Shown: piece after piece, positions 62,619 through 64,000 of the stretch
Numbering within the stretch: the stretch's first letter is position 1
Layout: each line of letters starts with the position of its first letter
The notes under the pieces: generated by a model
What the model was told of the DNA's origin: nothing
Databases searched by the model: none
What the model saw: the letters and a program-made list of their open reading frames with translations, nothing else
Program-made: the position numbers and the translations under genes
Assembly (NCBI RefSeq): GCF_002953135.1
Contig: NZ_CP026372.1
Coordinates: 62,001-126,000, forward strand
Source of the DNA: Sphingobium sp. SCG-1
Lineage (GTDB): Bacteria > Pseudomonadota > Alphaproteobacteria > Sphingomonadales > Sphingomonadaceae
Direction: 5' to 3'
DNA length: 64,000 bases

Positions 62619-64000
62619 TCAGGCAGCCTGCTGCTGAGTGGAAGCGCCGGGGGCTGGCTTTGCGCCTGCCGGGGCATTGGGGTTGGGCAGCTTCAGGAAC
62701 TTGTCCAATATTTCATCGCGGGGGCCAAAGCCATCGGCACGGCCATCGCGCATCACCAGCACCAGATCGACCGAGGCCAAGGCAGACGGACGATGTGCAA
62801 TGACGATCACGATGCCCTTGCGCTCGCGCACGCTCATGATCGCGGCGCTCAGCGCGCGTTCCCCCGCACCATCGAGATTGGAATTGGGTTCGTCGAGAAG
62901 CACCAGGAACGGATCGCCATAGAGCGCGCGGGCCAAGCCGACACGCTGGCGCTGGCCCGCGGACAGACAGGTGCCCTCATGCCCAACCGGCGTCTGGTAG
63001 CCGAGCGGCATAGCGACGATCATGTCATGCACGCCCGCAGCCTTGGCGGCGGCAATCACCGCGTCGGAGTTCTGACCCGGCATGAAGCGGGAGATGTTGT
63101 CCGCAATGGTGCCGTCGAACAGCTCCACCATCTGCGGCATATAGCCGATCGACCGGCCCAGCACATCAGACGGCCACTGGTCGAGTGTCGCGCCGTCCAT
63201 CCGCACCGAACCACGCACCGGACGCCATGCACCCACGATTGCACGCGCCAGCGAGGATTTGCCCGCCGCACTCGCCCCGATCACCGCCAGCGCCGATCCG
63301 GCTTCCAACGTGAATTCCACGCCCTGCACCGTCAGGCGCTGCGTACCCGGAGGGGCCACGCACAGATTATGCACTTCCAGCCGCATTTCAGGGGCAGGCA
63401 GCACGATATCCCATTCAGGCTCTGGCGGAACATCACGCAGAAGGGCAGACAACCGCCGCCAGCCGATCCGCGCCGCGGCAAGGTTGCGCCAGTTTGCGAT
63501 TGCCTGATCGATTGGCGCAAGCGCGCGCGCCGACAGGATCGATGAGGCGAAGATCACCCCGCCGCTGGCTTTCCCGTCGATCACCAGCAATGCGCCGACC
63601 GTCAGGATCGCCGATTGCAGGAACAGGCGGCCAAGTTTGCTGAAACCGCCCAGCACGCCGGTAGACCGCGCGAGGCTGCTTTGCGCGGACAGGAACATGC
63701 GGTTTACATTCTGCCAGCGCTCTTCCATCCGACCGCGCATCCCTAGAACGGAGAGCAGTTCGACATGGCGCAGATTGGTTTCGGCCATGCTGTTGCGGTA
63801 GGCGGAGACCTGGCTCAGCTTCGCAGCGGGCGCCTTGATTGCCTTGTCAGTCAGAAGCGTCAGACCCAGGAGCAGGATCGCGCCCACCAGAGCAGTGACG
63901 CCCAGCCACACGTGCAACAGGAACAGGATGCCGAGGAAGAAGGCGATCCACGGCAAGTCCATGATCGTGCCGGGTCCGGGTCCGGACATGAAGCTACGGA
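62619..64000 (-). CDS. type I secretion ABC permease/ATPase (PrtD-like), partial (N-terminus beyond window)
   Basis: The frame is open from the right window edge to TGA 62619-62621, giving about 460 residues; the N-terminal part is missing. RSFMSGPGPGTIMDLPWIAFF at the edge is the usual PrtD-type segment just before a membrane helix. The ATPase domain has Walker A IGASAAGKSSLARAI, signature LSAGQRQRVGLARAL and Walker B LVLLDEPNSNLDGAGE. With the adaptor gene it forms the inner-membrane part of a protein-secretion machine. Substrate genes and the outer-membrane channel are not visible here. Confidence 0.92.
   Translation of the reverse strand, partial: RSFMSGPGPGTIMDLPWIAFFLGILFLLHVWLGVTALVGAILLLGLTLLTDKAIKAPAAKLSQVSAYRNSMAETNLRHVELLSVLGMRGRMEERWQNVNRMFLSAQSSLARSTGVLGGFSKLGRLFLQSAILTVGALLVIDGKASGGVIFASSILSARALAPIDQAIANWRNLAAARIGWRRLSALLRDVPPEPEWDIVLPAPEMRLEVHNLCVAPPGTQRLTVQGVEFTLEAGSALAVIGASAAGKSSLARAIVGAWRPVRGSVRMDGATLDQWPSDVLGRSIGYMPQMVELFDGTIADNISRFMPGQNSDAVIAAAKAAGVHDMIVAMPLGYQTPVGHEGTCLSAGQRQRVGLARALYGDPFLVLLDEPNSNLDGAGERALSAAIMSVRERKGIVIVIAHRPSALASVDLVLVMRDGRADGFGPRDEILDKFLKLPNPNAPAGAKPAPGASTQQQAA

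Overview
The window is a GC-rich, densely packed chromosomal segment, most likely from a sphingomonad alphaproteobacterium (Sphingomonas/Sphingobium/Novosphingobium type). Three things point there: the complete SUF gene order with its Rrf2 regulator, the DUF2155, DUF3035 and DUF983 proteins together with several TonB-type receptors, and two copies of a palindromic repeat with arms of the form CCGTTCG..CTGAG..TGTCGAAG that is common in these genomes. No rRNA, tRNA, insertion sequence, prophage or CRISPR array was seen. Both window edges cut through genes: a gamma-glutamyltransferase on the left and a type I secretion ATPase on the right.

Layout. 1-2213: ggt (partial) and pyrD on the minus strand. 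2214-3535: a gap with a strong orphan terminator, then a possible small ORF and an AraC-type regulator. 3577-9370: an uninterrupted, overlapping suf operon (Rrf2 regulator, sufB, an unrecognised small gene, sufC, sufD, sufS, a DUF59/SufT-type gene, sufA). 9409-10915: a HAD nucleotidase and dapD. 10918-17282: a membrane-anchored TPR protein, an Atm1-type exporter, recQ and a small phosphatase-like protein. 17334-19354: a Pho-box-like promoter and btaAB for phosphorus-free betaine lipids. 19407-21937: molybdate uptake (modABC) with a convergent modE. 22004-26594: leucine/isovalerate catabolism (isovaleryl-CoA dehydrogenase and both methylcrotonyl-CoA carboxylase subunits) with a divergent LysR regulator. 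27554-31594: a GGCT-like protein, a dienelactone hydrolase-like protein, an exported peroxiredoxin, recF, exported msrA and an overlapping small membrane protein. 31815-34979: an aspartate-type aminotransferase and pabB-pabC for p-aminobenzoate. 35060-39204: DUF983, then a DUF2946 / TonB receptor / PepSY metal-uptake-like operon. 39311-44391: a cobalamin riboswitch with btuB, btuF, btuC and btuD. 44491-50592: SURF1, DUF2155, a second dienelactone hydrolase-like gene, gpmA, purE-purK, folA and ribF. 50615-54622: a repeat, ileS, lspA, a DUF3035 lipoprotein and a strong terminator. 54693-57627: a CsgG/HfaB-like protein and lepA. 57646-61234: a hybrid histidine kinase coupled to a KaiC-like ATPase, preceded by a perfect FNR/FixK-type palindrome. 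61277-64000: a type I secretion adaptor and ATPase.

Most of the window is housekeeping and nutrient acquisition (Fe-S, Mo, B12, P-limitation lipid remodelling). The parts that deserve a second look are the KaiC-like/histidine-kinase pair with its FNR-type box, the Pho-box-like array before btaAB, the unknown small gene embedded between sufB and sufC, the repeat element translated as the N-terminus of SufS, the low-GC patch inside ileS, and several small ORFs and orphan structures.
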